Source: Ensifer sp. WSM1721 | Lineage (GTDB): Bacteria; Pseudomonadota; Alphaproteobacteria; Rhizobiales; Rhizobiaceae | Assembly: GCF_000513895.2 (NCBI RefSeq) | Contig: NZ_CP165782.1 | Coordinates: 682,001-746,000, forward strand | Length of the DNA: 64,000 nucleotides | Direction of reading: 5' to 3' | Shown here: positions 7,948 to 18,319 of the stretch, piece after piece | How the letters are laid out: each line of letters starts with the position of its first letter | How positions within the stretch are numbered: position 1 is the first letter of the stretch | Notes under the pieces: model-generated | Told to the model about the DNA's origin: nothing | Seen by the model: only the letters and a program-made list of their open reading frames with translations | The model's database searches: none | Made by a program: the position numbers and the translations under genes

Positions 7948-8334
7948 ATGGCGAGATTCCTGCCACGTCGCATATTCATCGGCGGTGCTGTCGGCCTGCT
8001 TCTCGTCACAGGTGCTTACGCGCATCACGGCTGGTCCTGGGCGGAAGAGGAGCAGATGGAGCTCTCCGGGACGATCCGCCGGATTTCGATGGCGCCGCCA
8101 CATCCGACCCTTCAGGTCGAGACGAAAACCGACGGTATCTGGCGCGTCGAGCTCGGCAATCCACGGCTGACCGAACGTTCAGGGTTCGTCGAAGGCGTCG
8201 CAAAGATCGGTGATCCGATCGTCGCGCTCGGCAATCGCTCGCTCGATCGCAACGAGAAAAGGATGAAAGCCGTGCGGATCACCGTCGCCGGAAAGGTCTA
8301 TGATATCTATCCGGAACGAATACGGACGAATTGA
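7948..8334 (+). CDS. Secreted DUF6152-like protein
   Basis: A 128-residue exported protein. It starts at ATG 7948 after GAGAGGAG. An N-terminal signal (RRIFIGGAVGLLLVTGAYA) precedes a mature start HHGWSW, the hallmark of this small family. The remainder is a beta-rich, OB-like domain (MELSGTIRRISM, then VYDIYPERI). Function is unknown; the exposed His-His at the mature terminus suggests metal binding, which is inference. The stop overlaps the next start (TGATG), so the two are a coupled pair inserted between cys and bet. Confidence 0.75.
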   Translation: MARFLPRRIFIGGAVGLLLVTGAYAHHGWSWAEEEQMELSGTIRRISMAPPHPTLQVETKTDGIWRVELGNPRLTERSGFVEGVAKIGDPIVALGNRSLDRNEKRMKAVRITVAGKVYDIYPERIRTN

Positions 8335-8813
8335 TGGATGGCTTGCTGGAGTGGATCGGAGCCCTGCCGTTCGCCGTCGCGATACGGCGTTCGGCGACCC
8401 TCTACATCTTCGCAAATGCCGCCCACATCCTGTCGATCGGGATCATCGTCGGCTCGATCCTGCCGCTTGACCTGCGGCTGATCGGGTTTTTCCGCAGCGT
8501 CCCGGTCGGGGTGGTCGGACCGTATCTTTCGCGCGCAGCAGCAACCGGCGTTGCGCTGGCCATACTCACCGGCTTCTGCCTTTTCAGCGTCCGGCCGGTT
8601 GAATATGCCGGCAATCCCGCTTTCCTGACAAAGATCACGCTGCTCACCCTTGGCGTTCTCAACGCGGCTTTATTGCACATGACACCGCAATGGCGGGCCG
8701 CCGTCAAAGGCGGACCGCTCTCCCTGAGAGTCCGCCTTTCGGCGCTGCTTTCCATGGTGATCTGGATCGGAGCGGTCCTAGCCGGCCGCTGGATCGGTTT
8801 CCTTCTGGAGTAA
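8334..8813 (+). CDS. DUF6644/DUF2214-like integral membrane protein
   Basis: 159 residues with four predicted membrane helices: around ATLYIFANAAHILSIGIIVG, then AAATGVALAILTGFCLF, TKITLLTLGVLNAALLHM and LSALLSMVIWIGAVLAGRW. Helix-embedded histidines (in AAHIL and LLHM) resemble haem-binding or copper-associated membrane families, but no function is established. Translation is coupled to the secreted protein upstream. The gene ends 2 bases from the convergent betA stop. Confidence 0.7.
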   Translation: MDGLLEWIGALPFAVAIRRSATLYIFANAAHILSIGIIVGSILPLDLRLIGFFRSVPVGVVGPYLSRAAATGVALAILTGFCLFSVRPVEYAGNPAFLTKITLLTLGVLNAALLHMTPQWRAAVKGGPLSLRVRLSALLSMVIWIGAVLAGRWIGFLLE

Positions 8814-8815
8814 TC

Positions 8816-10465
8816 TTACCGGTCGCTCACCGACCAGCGCGGATTGATCCAGGGCTCCTGGTTCGAGCGGGCGAGCGGCAGCTTGCCGAGAATGTGGTCG
8901 GCGGCCTTTTCGCCCGTCATGATCGACGGCGCGTTGAGATTGCCGTAGGTGATGTGCGGGAAGATTGAGGAGTCGACGACACGCAAGGCGTCGACGCCGA
9001 TCACCCGCGTTTCCGGATCCACCACCGCCGTCGGATCGTCCTTCGATCCCATCTTGCAGGTGCCGCAAGGGTGGTAGGCGCTTTCGAGGTGTTCGCGCAG
9101 GAAGGCGTCGATCTGCTCATCCGTCTGAACCTTCTCGCCCGGCTGGATTTCCGGTCCGCGATAGAGGTCGAAGGCTTTCTGGCCGAAGATCTCTCGCGTA
9201 AGCCGCACGCAATGGCGGAATTTCTCCCAGTCCTCCGGATGGCTCATATAGTTGAAGCGGATCACCGGATCGGCTTTCGCCTCGGAGGAGCGAAGCGTGA
9301 CGTTGCCGCGCGACTTCGACAGATTGTAGCCGACATGCACCTGGAAGCCGTGCGTGTTCGCCGCCGCCTTGCCGTCATAGCTGATCGCCACCGGCAGGAA
9401 GTGGTACTGGATGTCCGGCTGCTTGACGCCCGGGGCCGAGCGCAGGAAGGCGCAGGACTCGAACTGATTGGAAATGCCGAGGCCTTTCTTGAAGAGGAGC
9501 CACTGCGCCCCGGCAACCCCCTGCCAGAACCATGGCAGCCAGGAATAGAGCGAGACCGGCTTCGTGCTCACCTGCTGGAAATAGAACTCCATGTGGTCCT
9601 GCAGGTTCTGCCCGACGCCCGGACGGTCTACCTTCACCTCGATGCCCACCTCCTTCAGATGCGCTGCCGGACCGACGCCCGAGAGCATCAGGAGCTTCGG
9701 CGAATTGAAGGAGGAGGCGGAGACGATGACCTCGCGATTGGCCTTCACCACCTCGATGCGTCCGCCGCGTTCGATCTCGACTCCCGTCGCTCGGCCGTTC
9801 TCGATCACGATCTTGCGGGCGAGGCAACGGATGAGCTCGACATTCGGGCGCTTGCGCGCCGGCTTCAGATAGGCGGAGGCGGCCGACCAGCGGCGACCTT
9901 GCCAGGTCGTCTGCTCCATGAGGCCAAAGCCCTCCTGCTTCGAGCCGTTATAGTCCTCGGTGACTTCGAACCCGGCCTGCTTGCCTGCTTCGATAAAGGC
10001 GTGGAAGAGCGGGTTCTTGACCGGACCGCGCTGGACGTGCAGCGGGCCGTCGGTGCCGCGCCAGCCGTCTTCGCCGCCATGCGAGTGCTCCATCCGCTTG
10101 AAATAGGGCAGCACGTCGGCATAGGCCCAGCCCTTGGCGCCGAGCTCTTCCCAGCGGTTGAAATCCTCCGAATGTCCGCGGACATAGACCATGCCGTTGA
10201 TCGACGAGGACCCGCCGATCACCTTGCCGCGCGGCGCGGTGATGCGCCGGTTGTTGAGGTTCGGCTCGGGCTCGGAGAGATAGCCCCAATTGTAGCGGTT
10301 CATACTCATCGGCCAGGCGAGGGCTGCCGGCATTTGGATGAAGGGACCGACATCGGAGCCGCCGAACTCCAAGACGATGACCGAATGCTTGCCGTCTTCC
10401 GACAGGCGATAGGCGAGCGCCGAGCCTGCCGAGCCGGAACCGATGATGACGAAATCTGCCTGCAT
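8816..10465 (-). CDS. betA: Choline dehydrogenase (BetA)
   Basis: A 549-residue GMC flavoprotein oxidising choline to betaine aldehyde at the membrane. The N-terminal FAD-binding motif GSGSAGS is at about residues 8-14, with GGSSSINGM in the GMC signature. The C-terminal catalytic region includes HPCGTCKMG and the FAD motif [13 protein letters not shown]. Last gene of betI-betC-betB-betA. The 146-base gap to betB is filled by an intergenic repeat. Confidence 0.95.
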   Translation of the reverse strand: MQADFVIIGSGSAGSALAYRLSEDGKHSVIVLEFGGSDVGPFIQMPAALAWPMSMNRYNWGYLSEPEPNLNNRRITAPRGKVIGGSSSINGMVYVRGHSEDFNRWEELGAKGWAYADVLPYFKRMEHSHGGEDGWRGTDGPLHVQRGPVKNPLFHAFIEAGKQAGFEVTEDYNGSKQEGFGLMEQTTWQGRRWSAASAYLKPARKRPNVELIRCLARKIVIENGRATGVEIERGGRIEVVKANREVIVSASSFNSPKLLMLSGVGPAAHLKEVGIEVKVDRPGVGQNLQDHMEFYFQQVSTKPVSLYSWLPWFWQGVAGAQWLLFKKGLGISNQFESCAFLRSAPGVKQPDIQYHFLPVAISYDGKAAANTHGFQVHVGYNLSKSRGNVTLRSSEAKADPVIRFNYMSHPEDWEKFRHCVRLTREIFGQKAFDLYRGPEIQPGEKVQTDEQIDAFLREHLESAYHPCGTCKMGSKDDPTAVVDPETRVIGVDALRVVDSSIFPHITYGNLNAPSIMTGEKAADHILGKLPLARSNQEPWINPRWSVSDR

Positions 10466-10495
10466 GCGAATGTCTTTCTTCTAGGTCCATGCCCC

Positions 10496-10603
10496 GCATC
10501 CGGCTGCCGTCACCTTCTCCCCGCTTTGCAGGGAGAAGGGATATGCCGCGCCGCCCGAATCGCCTCTCCCCGGGTGCTGGGAGAGTGCTAGGGGTGAGGG
10601 GGC
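10496..10603. repeat. Intergenic repeat family C (copy 1)
   Basis: Two hairpins: CCTTCTCCC/GGGAGAAGG (10513-10521, 10531-10539) and CTCTCCC/GGGAGAG (10564-10570, 10579-10585), in the recurrent CATCCGGCTGCCG context. Related copies lie at 13673 and 37847. It fills the betB-betA gap. Confidence 0.65.
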
Positions 10604-10611
10604 AAGTGCTG

Positions 10612-12075
10612 TTAGTACGGCGCCTCTACCTTCCCCATGCCGACATAGACGGTCTTGAGCTCGGTGTAGTGATTGAGCGCCGCGACCGAATTCTCCCGTC
10701 CGAAGCCGGACTGTTTCGAGCCGCCGAAGGGGATCTCCACCGGGCAGAGATTGTAGGTATTGATCCAGAGCGTGCCCGCCTCTAGCTGGTCGGCGACCCG
10801 GTGGGCGCGGGTGAGGTCGGCGGTAAAGACGCCGGCGGAAAGGCCGAATTCGGTCGCGTTTGCCCGCGCGACGACCTCCGCCTCGTTGTCGAAGTCGAGC
10901 ACGCACATGACCGGCCCGAAGATTTCCTCGCGCGCGATCGTCATCTCGTCGGTGACTTCGGCGAAGACCGTCGGCTGGACATAGGTGCCTTCGCCGCTCA
11001 CATGGTTCGGGATGCCGCCGCCGGTGATGAGGCGCGCGCCTTCCGCCTTGCCGGTTTCGATATAGGAGAAGACCTTGTCGCGCTGCGCCTTGGATACCAT
11101 AGGCCCGAGCTGCGTCGCCTCGTCCATCGGATCGCCGATGACGATCGCTTCGGTGCGTTCCTTTAGCCGCGCCAGGAAGGGCTCCTTGATCGTCCGCTGC
11201 ACGAAGACACGCGTGCCGTTCGAGCAGACCTGACCGGTTGAATAGAAATTACCGAGCATGGCGCCGCCGATGGCGCTTTCGAGGTCGGCATCGTCGAAGA
11301 CGATCAGCGGCGACTTGCCGCCGAGTTCCATGGTGACGTGCTTGAGTTCGGCCGCGGCAGCACCCGCCACCTTCTTGCCCGTCGGCACCGAGCCGGTCAG
11401 CGACACCTTGGCGACGTCGGGATGGTTGACGAGGACGGGGCCTGTCGTCCGGTCACCCTGGATGACGTTGTAGAGACCCTTGGGCAGGCCCGCTTCCACC
11501 AGGATCTCGGCGATCTTCAGCGCGCCGAGCGGCGTGTTTTCCGATGGCTTGAACACCATGGCATTGCCGGCGACCAGCGCCGGCGCGCCCTTCCAGCAGG
11601 CGATCTGCTGCGGGTAGTTCCAGGCGCCGATGCCGACGCAGACGCCGAGTGGCACCCGCTTCGTATAGGCGAAGTCGCCACCAAGCGGGATATAGTCGCC
11701 ATTGAGGGCTGCAGCCGCAATACCGCCGAAGAACTCGAAGCTGTCGGCGCCCGAGGTCGGGTCAGCAACGATCGTTTCCTGGATAGGCTTGCCGGTGTCG
11801 AGCGTCTCGAGTTCCGAGAGTTCGCGATTGCGCTCGCGCATGATTTCGGCGGCGCGCTTCAGGATGCGGCCGCGGGCCGTCGGGCTCATTGCGGCCCACG
11901 CCGGCTGCGCACGCTTGGCCGCGGCGATCGCCTTTTCCACGATCGCCGGGGTTGCGGCATGGAGACGCGCGATCACCTCGCCGGTCGCCGGGTAGATGCT
12001 CTCGATCACCGTGCCGGCGGCGTCTTCGACATATTCGCCGTCGATGAAATGCGAGGCTTTCGGTTGGGCTCTCAT
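10612..12075 (-). CDS. betB: Betaine aldehyde dehydrogenase (BetB)
   Basis: A 487-residue NAD(P)-dependent aldehyde dehydrogenase giving glycine betaine. The general-base glutamate lies in [12 protein letters not shown] and the nucleophilic cysteine in [10 protein letters not shown]; the cofactor site is [11 protein letters not shown]. The start lies one base after the betC stop, and its GAGGAGAA ribosome site is inside the betC end, so it is tightly coupled to betC. Confidence 0.96.
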   Translation of the reverse strand: MRAQPKASHFIDGEYVEDAAGTVIESIYPATGEVIARLHAATPAIVEKAIAAAKRAQPAWAAMSPTARGRILKRAAEIMRERNRELSELETLDTGKPIQETIVADPTSGADSFEFFGGIAAAALNGDYIPLGGDFAYTKRVPLGVCVGIGAWNYPQQIACWKGAPALVAGNAMVFKPSENTPLGALKIAEILVEAGLPKGLYNVIQGDRTTGPVLVNHPDVAKVSLTGSVPTGKKVAGAAAAELKHVTMELGGKSPLIVFDDADLESAIGGAMLGNFYSTGQVCSNGTRVFVQRTIKEPFLARLKERTEAIVIGDPMDEATQLGPMVSKAQRDKVFSYIETGKAEGARLITGGGIPNHVSGEGTYVQPTVFAEVTDEMTIAREEIFGPVMCVLDFDNEAEVVARANATEFGLSAGVFTADLTRAHRVADQLEAGTLWINTYNLCPVEIPFGGSKQSGFGRENSVAALNHYTELKTVYVGMGKVEAPY

Positions 12076-12076
12076 C

Positions 12077-13615
12077 TTATTCTCCTCGCGGATAGCGTTT
12101 GGATTCCTCGAGATTGTCGAGATTCATGTGGTTGCGCATGTAGCGCTCGGATGCCTTCTGCAGCGGCTGGTGGTCCCAGGGATAATAGGCGCCGTTTCTT
12201 AGCGCCTCGTAGACCACCCAGCGCCGCGCTTGACTCTCGCGCACGGCGGCATCGAAGGCCTCCATGTCCCAATGCGCGGCTCGCATGTCCCGGAAGGCGG
12301 TGAGCGTCGCCAGATCGACGGGGCCGCGCGGATGCGCCGCGAGATTGGTGAGTTCCAACGGATCGGCTTCGAGGTCGTAGAGCTGGTCCGGATCGAGCGC
12401 GCAATGGACATATTTCCACTTGCCCTCGCGAATGGCGACAAGCGGCGCGTGGGAAGCCTCCGCCGCATATTCCATCAGCACCGGTTCGGTGCGCTCCGCG
12501 CCGCCGATCATCGGAACGAGGCTGACGCCGTCGGTCCAGGGTTTCACTTCGTCCATCGAGATGCCGGCGAGATCGGCCAATGTCGGCGTCACGTCGAGAT
12601 TCGAGGTCGGCGTCAGATGCAGGCCGGCTGTCACACCCGGTCCGGCAATCATCAGCGGCACGCGTGCGGATCCTTCGAAGAAGTTCATCTTGAACCATAG
12701 TCCGCGCTCGCCGAGCATGTCGCCATGATCGGAGCAGAAGAGGATGAGCGTGTCGTCGAGCATCCTCGTGCGCGTGAGCGTGTCGATGAGTTCGCCGACC
12801 TTCTCGTCGAGGTAGGAGATATTGGCGAAATAGGCGCGGCGCGAACGGCGGGTGTTTTCTTCCGTCACGTCGAAGTTCTTGTAGTCGCAGGAGAGCATGA
12901 CGCGCTGCGAATGCGGGTCCTGCTCCTCAAGCGGGATGGTGCCGACGTCCGGCAGCAGGTGTTCGCAGCCCTCGTAGAGATCCCAGAACTTGCGCCGTGC
13001 CACATAGGGGTCGTGCGGGTGGGTGAAGGAGACGGTGAGACACCAGGGACGGCGCCCTTCGTCGTCGTTCTCGCGCGCGAGCTGGTAGAGCTTCTGGTTC
13101 GCCAGAAACGCCACCTCGTCGTCATATTCCATCTGGTTGGTAATTTCGGCGACGCCTGCGCCGGTCACCGAGCCGAGATTGTGATACCACCAGTCGATGC
13201 GCTCGCCGGGCTTGCGATAGTCCGGCGTCCAGCCGAAATCGGCCGGATAGATGTCCGTCGTCAGCCGCTCTTCGAAGCCGTGCAACTGGTCCGGCCCGAC
13301 GAAATGCATCTTGCCGGAAAGGGCGGTGTAGTAGCCGGCGCGGCGCAGGTGATGGGCATAGGTCGGGATCGAGGATTGGTATTCCGCCGCATTGTCATAG
13401 ACGCGGGTACGGCTAGGCAATTGCCCGGCCATGAAGGACGCTCGCGCCGGAGCACACAAGGGAGACGACGTATAGTTGTTGCGGAAGCGCGTCGAACGTG
13501 CGGCCAGCGCCTTCAGGTTCGGCGCATGCAGAAACGCGGCGGGACCGTCGGGAAAGAGCTTCCCGTTCAATTGGTCCACCATGATGATCAGGATATTCGG
13601 CTTCCCGGCGGTCAC
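12077..13615 (-). CDS. betC: Choline sulfatase (BetC)
   Basis: A 512-residue type I sulfatase hydrolysing choline-O-sulfate to choline and sulfate. The start is GTG 13615, preceded by GAGGA; the frame runs on upstream but into repeat DNA. The sulfatase signature is CAPAR with the formylglycine cysteine at residue 54. Metal and substrate residues follow MVDQLNG and [10 protein letters not shown]. The C-terminal tail required for oligomerisation in this family is present. It links the bet operon to sulfur supply and to the neighbouring cys genes. Confidence 0.96.
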   Translation of the reverse strand: MTAGKPNILIIMVDQLNGKLFPDGPAAFLHAPNLKALAARSTRFRNNYTSSPLCAPARASFMAGQLPSRTRVYDNAAEYQSSIPTYAHHLRRAGYYTALSGKMHFVGPDQLHGFEERLTTDIYPADFGWTPDYRKPGERIDWWYHNLGSVTGAGVAEITNQMEYDDEVAFLANQKLYQLARENDDEGRRPWCLTVSFTHPHDPYVARRKFWDLYEGCEHLLPDVGTIPLEEQDPHSQRVMLSCDYKNFDVTEENTRRSRRAYFANISYLDEKVGELIDTLTRTRMLDDTLILFCSDHGDMLGERGLWFKMNFFEGSARVPLMIAGPGVTAGLHLTPTSNLDVTPTLADLAGISMDEVKPWTDGVSLVPMIGGAERTEPVLMEYAAEASHAPLVAIREGKWKYVHCALDPDQLYDLEADPLELTNLAAHPRGPVDLATLTAFRDMRAAHWDMEAFDAAVRESQARRWVVYEALRNGAYYPWDHQPLQKASERYMRNHMNLDNLEESKRYPRGE

Positions 13616-13672
13616 GTTGTCAGGTCCTCGACGTTCGAATTTGTCTTCTGCACAGTACGCGCGTGCAGGCGG

Positions 13673-13752
13673 CTGCCCCTCATCCGGCTGCCGCTCGTCC
13701 CCGCAAGCGGGGAGAACGCTAGTCCTCGAGTTAAACCCGAGGAGAGGGGCAG
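13673..13752. repeat. Intergenic repeat family C (copy 2), overlapping betI 3' end
   Basis: Bounded by CTGCCCCTC (13673-13681) and GAGGGGCAG (13744-13752), with an internal CCCCGC/GCGGGG hairpin and CCTCG/CGAGG. The right part codes the last residues (CPSPRV) and stop of betI, so the element has moved into the gene end. Confidence 0.65.
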
Positions 13753-14339
13753 TCTTCACTGCTCGCCCGCAAATGCGCATTCACATAATCTTCTGTCAAC
13801 GCGATCGAAGCCTCGATGCTGATCGGCGCCGATTTCAGACTTTGCCGAATGTAAAGCCCATCGATCATCGCAGCCGCGCCCTCGGCAAGGCGTTCCGCGT
13901 CATCGGCCGGGCAAAGCGCCTTGAGGCTTGCCAGAAGATTGGACCGCAGCCGCCGCGCATAGATGACGAGGAGCCGGCGGAACTCCTCGGACCGCTGAGC
14001 TTCGGAGTAGAAGGCGAGCCAGGCAGCGACGGTCTCGGGCGCGAATTGATCGGCGCGGAAGCTGACGCGGATCAGCGCGCTCACCTTCTCGCGCGGTGTC
14101 GCCGCAGCCTTCAGCGCACTCACAGCGTCCTCGCGCAACTTGCCGAGCAGGCTGCGGATCGTCGCGATCAGCAATTGCTCCTTGCTGCCGAAATAGTGAT
14201 GCGCGAGCGCGGGCGAAACGCCCGCTGTCCGGGCGATGTCGGACATCGTGACGGAAAGCGTACCCTGATCGCCGATCACGCGCAGCGCCGCATCGACCAG
14301 CGCCTTGCGGCGTACCGGCTCCATTCCGATTTTCGGCAT
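13731..14339 (-). CDS. betI: Transcriptional repressor BetI
   Basis: A 202-residue TetR-family repressor of the choline/betaine operon. It starts at 14339 (MPKIGMEPVRRKALVDAAL, the typical BetI N-terminus) after AAGGAG. The HTH is at about residues 10-55 (MSDIARTAGVSPALAHHYF). First gene of betICBA. The palindrome at 14370-14389 just upstream is the expected self-operator. The final residues and stop come from an inserted repeat. Confidence 0.93.
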   Translation of the reverse strand: MPKIGMEPVRRKALVDAALRVIGDQGTLSVTMSDIARTAGVSPALAHHYFGSKEQLLIATIRSLLGKLREDAVSALKAAATPREKVSALIRVSFRADQFAPETVAAWLAFYSEAQRSEEFRRLLVIYARRLRSNLLASLKALCPADDAERLAEGAAAMIDGLYIRQSLKSAPISIEASIALTEDYVNAHLRASSEDCPSPRV

Positions 14340-14369
14340 GCTAGAACTCCTTAGGATCACAGTTTATTT

Positions 14370-14389
14370 TTGATTGACTCATCAATCAA
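14370..14389 (-). promoter_or_regulatory. BetI operator
   Basis: TTGATTGA (14370-14377), CTCA, TCAATCAA (14382-14389): perfect 8-bp arms, 30 bases upstream of the betI start. This fits the ATTGATT-type operator known for BetI. Confidence 0.75.
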
Positions 14390-14484
14390 TAAAAACTTTC
14401 CGCTTTTTCCCTTTCTTTTTGCTTGGAAATCCGGCTCAATCATGGGGTGGAGATCGTGCTTGCCTGCAGCACTGGAGGTTGAAA

Positions 14485-15033
14485 ATGGCCCACACGCTCG
14501 ATCCGGCCGGCAGGGAGGCTGTTGCTGGAAAATGGGGATGGTTCGTCGCGCTTGGCGTGCTGCTGATCATGTTCGGCGGCGTAGCCTTCGGCAACCTGCT
14601 GATGGCGACGGTCGCATCCGTCTATTATGTCGGCATCATCATGCTGATCGGCGGCCTGCTCAATCTCGCTCATGCCTTTCAGGTCAGGGGCTGGGAAAGC
14701 GTCCTCTACTGGGTGCTGAGCGGTGTCTTCTACGCTGCGGCGGGTCTCTTCGCCTTCATCAACCCGCTGCTCGCCTCTTCGGTCTTGACGTTCCTGTTGG
14801 CGGTGGCGCTGATCGTCGCCGGTTGCTTCCGCATCTGGGTCGGCTTCAAGCTTCGGCCGCTCGGCGGCTGGGGCTGGATGGTCGTCGGCGGGATCATCAC
14901 CTTCATCGCCGGCCTCGTCATCGCGGCCGGCTGGCCGGTCAACAGCCTCTGGATCCTCGGGCTGTTCCTTGCGGTCGATCTCGTCATGCAAGGGCTTGCT
15001 TCGATCGCCTTCGGCGTTCTTGTGAGAGGTTGA
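14485..15033 (+). CDS. HdeD-family membrane protein
   Basis: 182 residues, starting at ATG 14485 after TGGAGG. Six hydrophobic helices in three pairs are seen (GWFVALGVLLIMFGGVAFG, VYYVGIIMLIGGLLNLAHAF, a helix ending LLASSVLTFLLAVALIVAG, and others), with the short W-rich turns characteristic of HdeD/DUF308 proteins. The family is linked to acid stress in enterobacteria; the role here is not known. It is divergent from betI, and the betI operator lies in the shared intergenic region, so co-regulation by BetI is possible. Confidence 0.8.
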   Translation: MAHTLDPAGREAVAGKWGWFVALGVLLIMFGGVAFGNLLMATVASVYYVGIIMLIGGLLNLAHAFQVRGWESVLYWVLSGVFYAAAGLFAFINPLLASSVLTFLLAVALIVAGCFRIWVGFKLRPLGGWGWMVVGGIITFIAGLVIAAGWPVNSLWILGLFLAVDLVMQGLASIAFGVLVRG

Positions 15034-15194
15034 GCCGCCGGCGCGCACAATTGCAGCAACCCAAGCGAGTGCGTTTCGGCGCGCTCTACTTCGAGCGCCG
15101 AACCTTCATCAAACTTTCACATTCGCGAAAGATTTCGTTGACGCTTGACTTCGATGCTGGCGCGCGTCCGTATATCTTTTCCCTGGAGCCCGGC

Positions 15195-16991
15195 ATGTCG
15201 GCCGCCCCCGCAGAAGTCCTGTCGCTTCGCCGCTTCGGCGACGACCAGATCATAACGCTTGCCAAACTCGTGATCGAAAACGCTTTTCAGCCAATCGTGG
15301 AGGCGACGACCGGGGCGGTCTTCGGCTACGAGTCTCTGGTGCGAGGCTTCGAGCGCCTGGGCTTTGCCTCGCCGCTCGAGTTGCTCGACAAGGCCGAGGG
15401 CGCGGGGCAGTTGCTGGCTCTCGAGCACCTGATCAACAGCCGTGCGGTCGCTGCCTTTGCAACGCTTCCGGATTTCTCCGCGCGCACGCTGTTCCTCAAT
15501 TTCGATTCGCGCCTCGTCGGCGGCGAGGGGGACATCGTCGAGCGCCTCGTCAATCATCTGAAGCGTTCCAACATTGCCCCGTCCTCCATTTGTTTCGAGC
15601 TGTCGGAACGTTTCGACAGCGGCAAGATGCCGGATTTCTCCGCGCTGGTGCGGCAGTTGCGGCTTGCCGGCTTCAAACTGGCGATCGATGATTTCGGCGC
15701 CGGCTTCAACGGTCTGAAACTGCTCTGCGACCAGCCGGTCGACTATGTGAAGATCGACCGGCATTTCATTGCAGAGATCGACAAGGACTCGCGCAAGCGC
15801 CATCTCGTTCGCCACACGGTCAACATGGCCCATGTCCTCGGCACGCGGGTGATTGCCGAGGGCGTGGAGACGGAGGCGGAGTTTCTCGTCTGCCGCGATC
15901 TTGGTTGCGATCTGATGCAAGGCTATTTCGTCGCCCGTCCGACGACGCATCTCACCGAACTGCAGCCGGTCTACCCGCATCTGGAACCCCTCGGCGGCAC
16001 ACGCCCCTCGTCGACGCTCGACAGCATCCTGATCAGGAAGGAGATCGAGCAGCTTCCCGCCGTCAGGGAAAGCGACGATCTCGATTCGGTTTTCGACCTT
16101 TTCCGCCGCAATCCGCGCCAGGCCTTCTTTCCCGTGCTGAACGCCAATGGCGAGCCGCGCGGCATCCTGCACGAATACCATGTGAAGGAGATGATCTATC
16201 ATCCCTTCGGCCGCGACCTTCTGAAGAACCGCATCTATCAGCGCCGCATCTCGCACTTCGTCACGCCGGCACCGATTGCCGACCTCGACACCCCGGCCGA
16301 CGAGATGCTGAAGATCTTTGCCGGCATGGACGGCAGCGACTGCGTCATCCTGACGGAAAACATGCGCTATGCGGGCATACTTTCGGCCTCGTCGCTCCTG
16401 AAGATCATCAACGAGAAGCAGTTGAAGATGGCGCAGGAGCAGAACCCGCTGACTGGTCTGCCGGGCAATCGCGCCATCCGCGACTACGTCCAGCACGCCA
16501 TCCTCGACGGCGATGAGGCGCGCTATTTCTGCTATTGCGATTTCGACGACTTCAAGCCGTTCAACGATACCTATGGCTTCCAGAAGGGCGATCTGGCGAT
16601 CACCCTGTTCGCAGCGCTCCTGCGGCGTCATTTCATAGGCGAGGAGAAGTTCCTGGGCCACGTCGGCGGTGACGACTTCTTCGTCGGCGTCAGCGGCTTT
16701 ACCGAAGAGGAGATTCGTGCGGTCCTTATGCGTCTCGTCGACGATTTCCGGCTGGATGTGCGCCAGCTCTATACGCCGGAGCACCAGGCGGCAGGCGGCA
16801 TTAGCGGTCATGGCCGCGACGGCCTCGCGAGGGACTTCCCGCTGATGCGCTGCTCGATCGCCGTGCTCAAGCTTCCGGAAGGATTCATCCTGTCCGACAG
16901 CCAGACGGTGAGCAAGCGGATCGCGGAGATAAAGGCGCGTGCCAAGGCAAGCGACGACGGGCTCGTGCTGGAACGGCTTGGCCAGGATTGA
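15195..16991 (+). CDS. EAL-CBS-GGDEF cyclic-di-GMP protein
   Basis: A 598-residue signalling protein, starting at ATG 15195 after GGAG. Domain order is unusual. An N-terminal EAL domain (about residues 20-270; ESLVRG, ELSER, DDFGAGF, KIDRHF, AEGVET, QGYF all present, so phosphodiesterase residues look intact) is followed by two CBS repeats (about 290-410; [29 protein letters not shown]). A C-terminal GGDEF domain (about 420-590) has the signature changed to GGDDF. Aspartate for the catalytic glutamate suggests weak or absent cyclase activity. No membrane segment is seen. The CBS pair points to control by adenine nucleotides. Confidence 0.88.
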   Translation: MSAAPAEVLSLRRFGDDQIITLAKLVIENAFQPIVEATTGAVFGYESLVRGFERLGFASPLELLDKAEGAGQLLALEHLINSRAVAAFATLPDFSARTLFLNFDSRLVGGEGDIVERLVNHLKRSNIAPSSICFELSERFDSGKMPDFSALVRQLRLAGFKLAIDDFGAGFNGLKLLCDQPVDYVKIDRHFIAEIDKDSRKRHLVRHTVNMAHVLGTRVIAEGVETEAEFLVCRDLGCDLMQGYFVARPTTHLTELQPVYPHLEPLGGTRPSSTLDSILIRKEIEQLPAVRESDDLDSVFDLFRRNPRQAFFPVLNANGEPRGILHEYHVKEMIYHPFGRDLLKNRIYQRRISHFVTPAPIADLDTPADEMLKIFAGMDGSDCVILTENMRYAGILSASSLLKIINEKQLKMAQEQNPLTGLPGNRAIRDYVQHAILDGDEARYFCYCDFDDFKPFNDTYGFQKGDLAITLFAALLRRHFIGEEKFLGHVGGDDFFVGVSGFTEEEIRAVLMRLVDDFRLDVRQLYTPEHQAAGGISGHGRDGLARDFPLMRCSIAVLKLPEGFILSDSQTVSKRIAEIKARAKASDDGLVLERLGQD

Positions 16992-17047
16992 GCGGGCGGC
17001 GAGCCGGCTGTAGGTATAGGCGGAGCTCTGCTTTCGAGGATGCCGCC

Positions 17048-18049
17048 ATGACCCTTCCGACCGAGATGATCTATGTCGACCTGCCAGCCCCGGGCGGACC
17101 GGAGAATATGGTTCTGGCGCGCGGGCCCCTGCCGCAGGTGAAGCCGGGTGATGTCCTGGTCCGCGTCGAAGCCTTCGGTGTCAACCGGCCGGATTTGCTG
17201 CAGCGCAAGGGCGACTATCCGCTGCCGCCCGGCGCGAGCCCGATCCTTGGGCTCGAAGTTGCAGGCGAAGTCGCCGCTCTCGGAGAGGGCGCGGCCGGCT
17301 TCGCGATTGGCGACAAGGTCTGTGCGTTGGCCAATGGCGGAGCCTATGCCGAATATTGCGCCGTGCCTGCGACACAGGTGCTTGCCTGGCCCAAAGGCTA
17401 TGATGCGGTGAAGGCGGCGGCCTTACCGGAAACCTTCTTCACCGTTTGGGTCAATGTCTTCGACATGGCCGGCTTGAAGGCAGGTGAAACCCTTCTCGTC
17501 CATGGCGGATCGAGCGGCATCGGCACGACGGCGATTCAGCTCGCTAGAGCCTTTGATGCGGAGGTCTTCGCAACCGCCGGCAACGCGGGAAAGTGCGCGG
17601 CCTGCGAGGCGCTCGGGGCGAAGCGGGCGATCAACTATCGCGAGGAAGATTTCAAGGCCGTCGTGCTCGAGGAGACCGGCGGGCGCGGCGTAGACGTCAT
17701 TCTCGACATGGTCGGCGGGCGCTACTTCGATCGCAACATTGCCTGCCTTGCCAAGGACGGGCGTCTATCGATCATCGCTTTCCTCGGCGGCGCGCGGGTG
17801 GAGGGCGCCAGCATCGCGCCGATTCTCACGAAGCGGCTGCACGTGATGGGATCGCTGCTTAGGCCACGAACGTCTGCCGAGAAACAGGCGATCCGAGACG
17901 GGCTTGCATCAAGCGTCTGGCCGCTGCTGGAAGCGGGCAAGGTCGCACCGGTGATCCATGCGGTTCTGCCTTTCGATAAAGTCGCCGAAGCGCATCGCTT
18001 GATGGAAGGGGGCGATCATATCGGCAAGATCGTGATGCGGGTCGCCTGA
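17048..18049 (+). CDS. NAD(P)H quinone oxidoreductase, PIG3-type MDR family
   Basis: A 333-residue zinc-independent medium-chain dehydrogenase, starting at ATG 17048 after GAGG. It has the GroES-like N-terminal domain ([19 protein letters not shown]) and the nucleotide-binding Rossmann motif [16 protein letters not shown]. It lacks the zinc cysteines of alcohol dehydrogenases. It probably reduces quinones with NADPH in the cytosol. Confidence 0.88.
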   Translation: MTLPTEMIYVDLPAPGGPENMVLARGPLPQVKPGDVLVRVEAFGVNRPDLLQRKGDYPLPPGASPILGLEVAGEVAALGEGAAGFAIGDKVCALANGGAYAEYCAVPATQVLAWPKGYDAVKAAALPETFFTVWVNVFDMAGLKAGETLLVHGGSSGIGTTAIQLARAFDAEVFATAGNAGKCAACEALGAKRAINYREEDFKAVVLEETGGRGVDVILDMVGGRYFDRNIACLAKDGRLSIIAFLGGARVEGASIAPILTKRLHVMGSLLRPRTSAEKQAIRDGLASSVWPLLEAGKVAPVIHAVLPFDKVAEAHRLMEGGDHIGKIVMRVA

Positions 18050-18134
18050 CAATAAGACGATAGTCGCCCTTGTATTGGCGCAAAGAGGGCTTACGTTTAA
18101 ATCAACGTCAACGAACAGAAAGGAAGGTGATCCA

Positions 18135-18206
18135 ATGTCTAATGAGATTTCGGACCTCGTAATGGACATGGGAGAGGTGAAGGAGTCGAGGCAGCCCTTG
18201 GCTTGA
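18135..18206 (+). CDS. Candidate 23-residue small protein
   Basis: ATG 18135 follows a strong AGGAAGGTG ribosome-binding site and opens a 23-codon acidic, methionine-rich frame (MSNEISDLVMDMGEVKE and on). It is followed by a GGGCC-TTCG-GGCCC hairpin (18222-18235) and a strong terminator. The combination of good ribosome site, short frame and dedicated terminator suggests a genuine small gene or a dual-function small RNA. Not recognised. Confidence 0.45.
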   Translation: MSNEISDLVMDMGEVKESRQPLA

Positions 18207-18263
18207 TTGCCGCCTTCCTTGGGGCCTTCGGGCCCGGCCATTACAGGGCCAAAACTCATGGAA

Positions 18264-18295
18264 GGGCCGCCGGAGCGCGGCCCTTTTCCTTTTTT
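18264..18295 (+). terminator. Rho-independent terminator
   Basis: GGGCCGC (18264-18270), CGGAGC loop, GCGGCCC (18277-18283), then TTTTCCTTTTTT. It ends the quinone reductase/small-protein transcript. Confidence 0.85.
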
Positions 18296-18319
18296 GAGCG
18301 CCGGCTCTAAACTGCCGCT

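Noticed and set aside
14370..15194. N-terminal extension of the EAL-CBS-GGDEF protein through the HdeD gene
   Set aside because: HdeD in the other frame has a good ribosome site and membrane helices; the cyclic-di-GMP protein has its own GGAG-ATG at 15195.
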